Assembly: GCA_002404865.1 (NCBI GenBank)
Contig: DHKP01000009.1
Coordinates: 65,017 to 129,016, forward strand
Reading direction: 5' to 3'
DNA: 64,000 nt
Source of the DNA: Caryophanales bacterium UBA4691
Lineage (GTDB): Bacteria; Bacillota_I; Bacilli_A; RFN20; CAG-826
The notes beneath the pieces are model-generated. The model saw only the letters and a list, made by a program, of their open reading frames with translations. It ran no database searches and had not been told where the DNA came from. Shown in pieces: positions 63,882-64,000 of the stretch. The translations under genes were made by a program, and so were the position numbers. The first letter of the stretch is position 1. Each line of letters begins with the position of its first letter.

Positions 63882-64000
63882 TTATCTTTTGCCGACTTTG
63901 TAGACGAAATTGCCTTTTATTTGGTCGTAAACGTCTTTTGGGACAAGCAAATCATTGTCACAATTGGGACACGTCAATGCCGGATTTTGCCCTCTCTGCC
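63882..64000 (-). CDS. Zinc-ribbon protein, 3' end only
   Basis: Minus-strand reading from the window edge: QRGQNPALTCPNCDNDLLVP then KDVYDQIKGNFVYKVGKR and stop at 63882-63884. The CPNC pair suggests half of a zinc ribbon. Related to the decayed fragment at 35666. The rest of the gene is outside the window. Confidence 0.6.
   Translation of the reverse strand, partial: QRGQNPALTCPNCDNDLLVPKDVYDQIKGNFVYKVGKR

Overview
The window looks like a chromosomal replication-origin region of a low-to-moderate GC member of the Bacillota (Bacilli side). The gene order rpmH-rnpA-yidC-jag on one strand and dnaA-dnaN-yaaA-recF-gyrB-gyrA on the other, RNase M5, a short SRP RNA and Gram-positive style lipoproteins support this. 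TGA is used as a stop, so it is not a Mycoplasma/Spiroplasma genome with code 4. An uncultured host-associated Bacilli lineage is plausible, but the sequence does not fix the genus.

Layout. 1-5445 (minus): a tightly packed operon of a DUF2188-tailed membrane protein, mnmE, tatD, rnmV, rsmA and ispE (cut by the window edge). 5768-8473 (minus): jag, yidC, rnpA, rpmH. 8474-10442: oriC, with DnaA boxes on both sides of dnaA and a likely unwinding element before dnaN. 10443-20133 (plus): dnaN, yaaA, recF, gyrB, gyrA, a glycosyltransferase and serS, then SRP RNA and tadA. 21159-29485 (plus): an ABC exporter-like fusion, a CtpE-like P-type ATPase, psuG, a TetR regulator and an inactive-looking M50-type membrane protein. 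29751-39062 (plus): four large lipoproteins; two are clear paralogues, and the last sits behind a promoter with a G10 tract in its spacer. 39121-44688: an AbiEi-like regulator, the TldD/TldE peptidase pair, a UPF0173 hydrolase, a small membrane protein and an AraC regulator.

44689-49300 is a decaying accessory stretch. It holds a broken KilA-N gene, an intact HTH-Vat acetyltransferase fusion, a broken pRiA4b ORF-3-like gene, and a Schlafen/AlbA_2 ATP-binding regulator flanked by ten-base-spaced repeats. 49664-52937 returns to housekeeping genes (rpmE, metG, an RlmCD-type methyltransferase).

53421-62659 is a compact plus-strand operon that looks like an uncharacterised restriction/defence system: a small XRE regulator, a methyltransferase-like subunit without an NPPY motif, an NPPY methyltransferase, a GIY-YIG-type nuclease/SF2 helicase, a DUF2971 protein and a PD-(D/E)XK-like protein. 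The last 1.3 kb carries small unknown genes and the 3' end of a zinc-ribbon gene. A decayed relative of that gene lies at 35.7 kb.

The signals most worth following are the defence operon, the G-tract promoter in front of the surface lipoprotein gene, the HTH-Vat fusion, and gyrase residues at classical quinolone-resistance positions.
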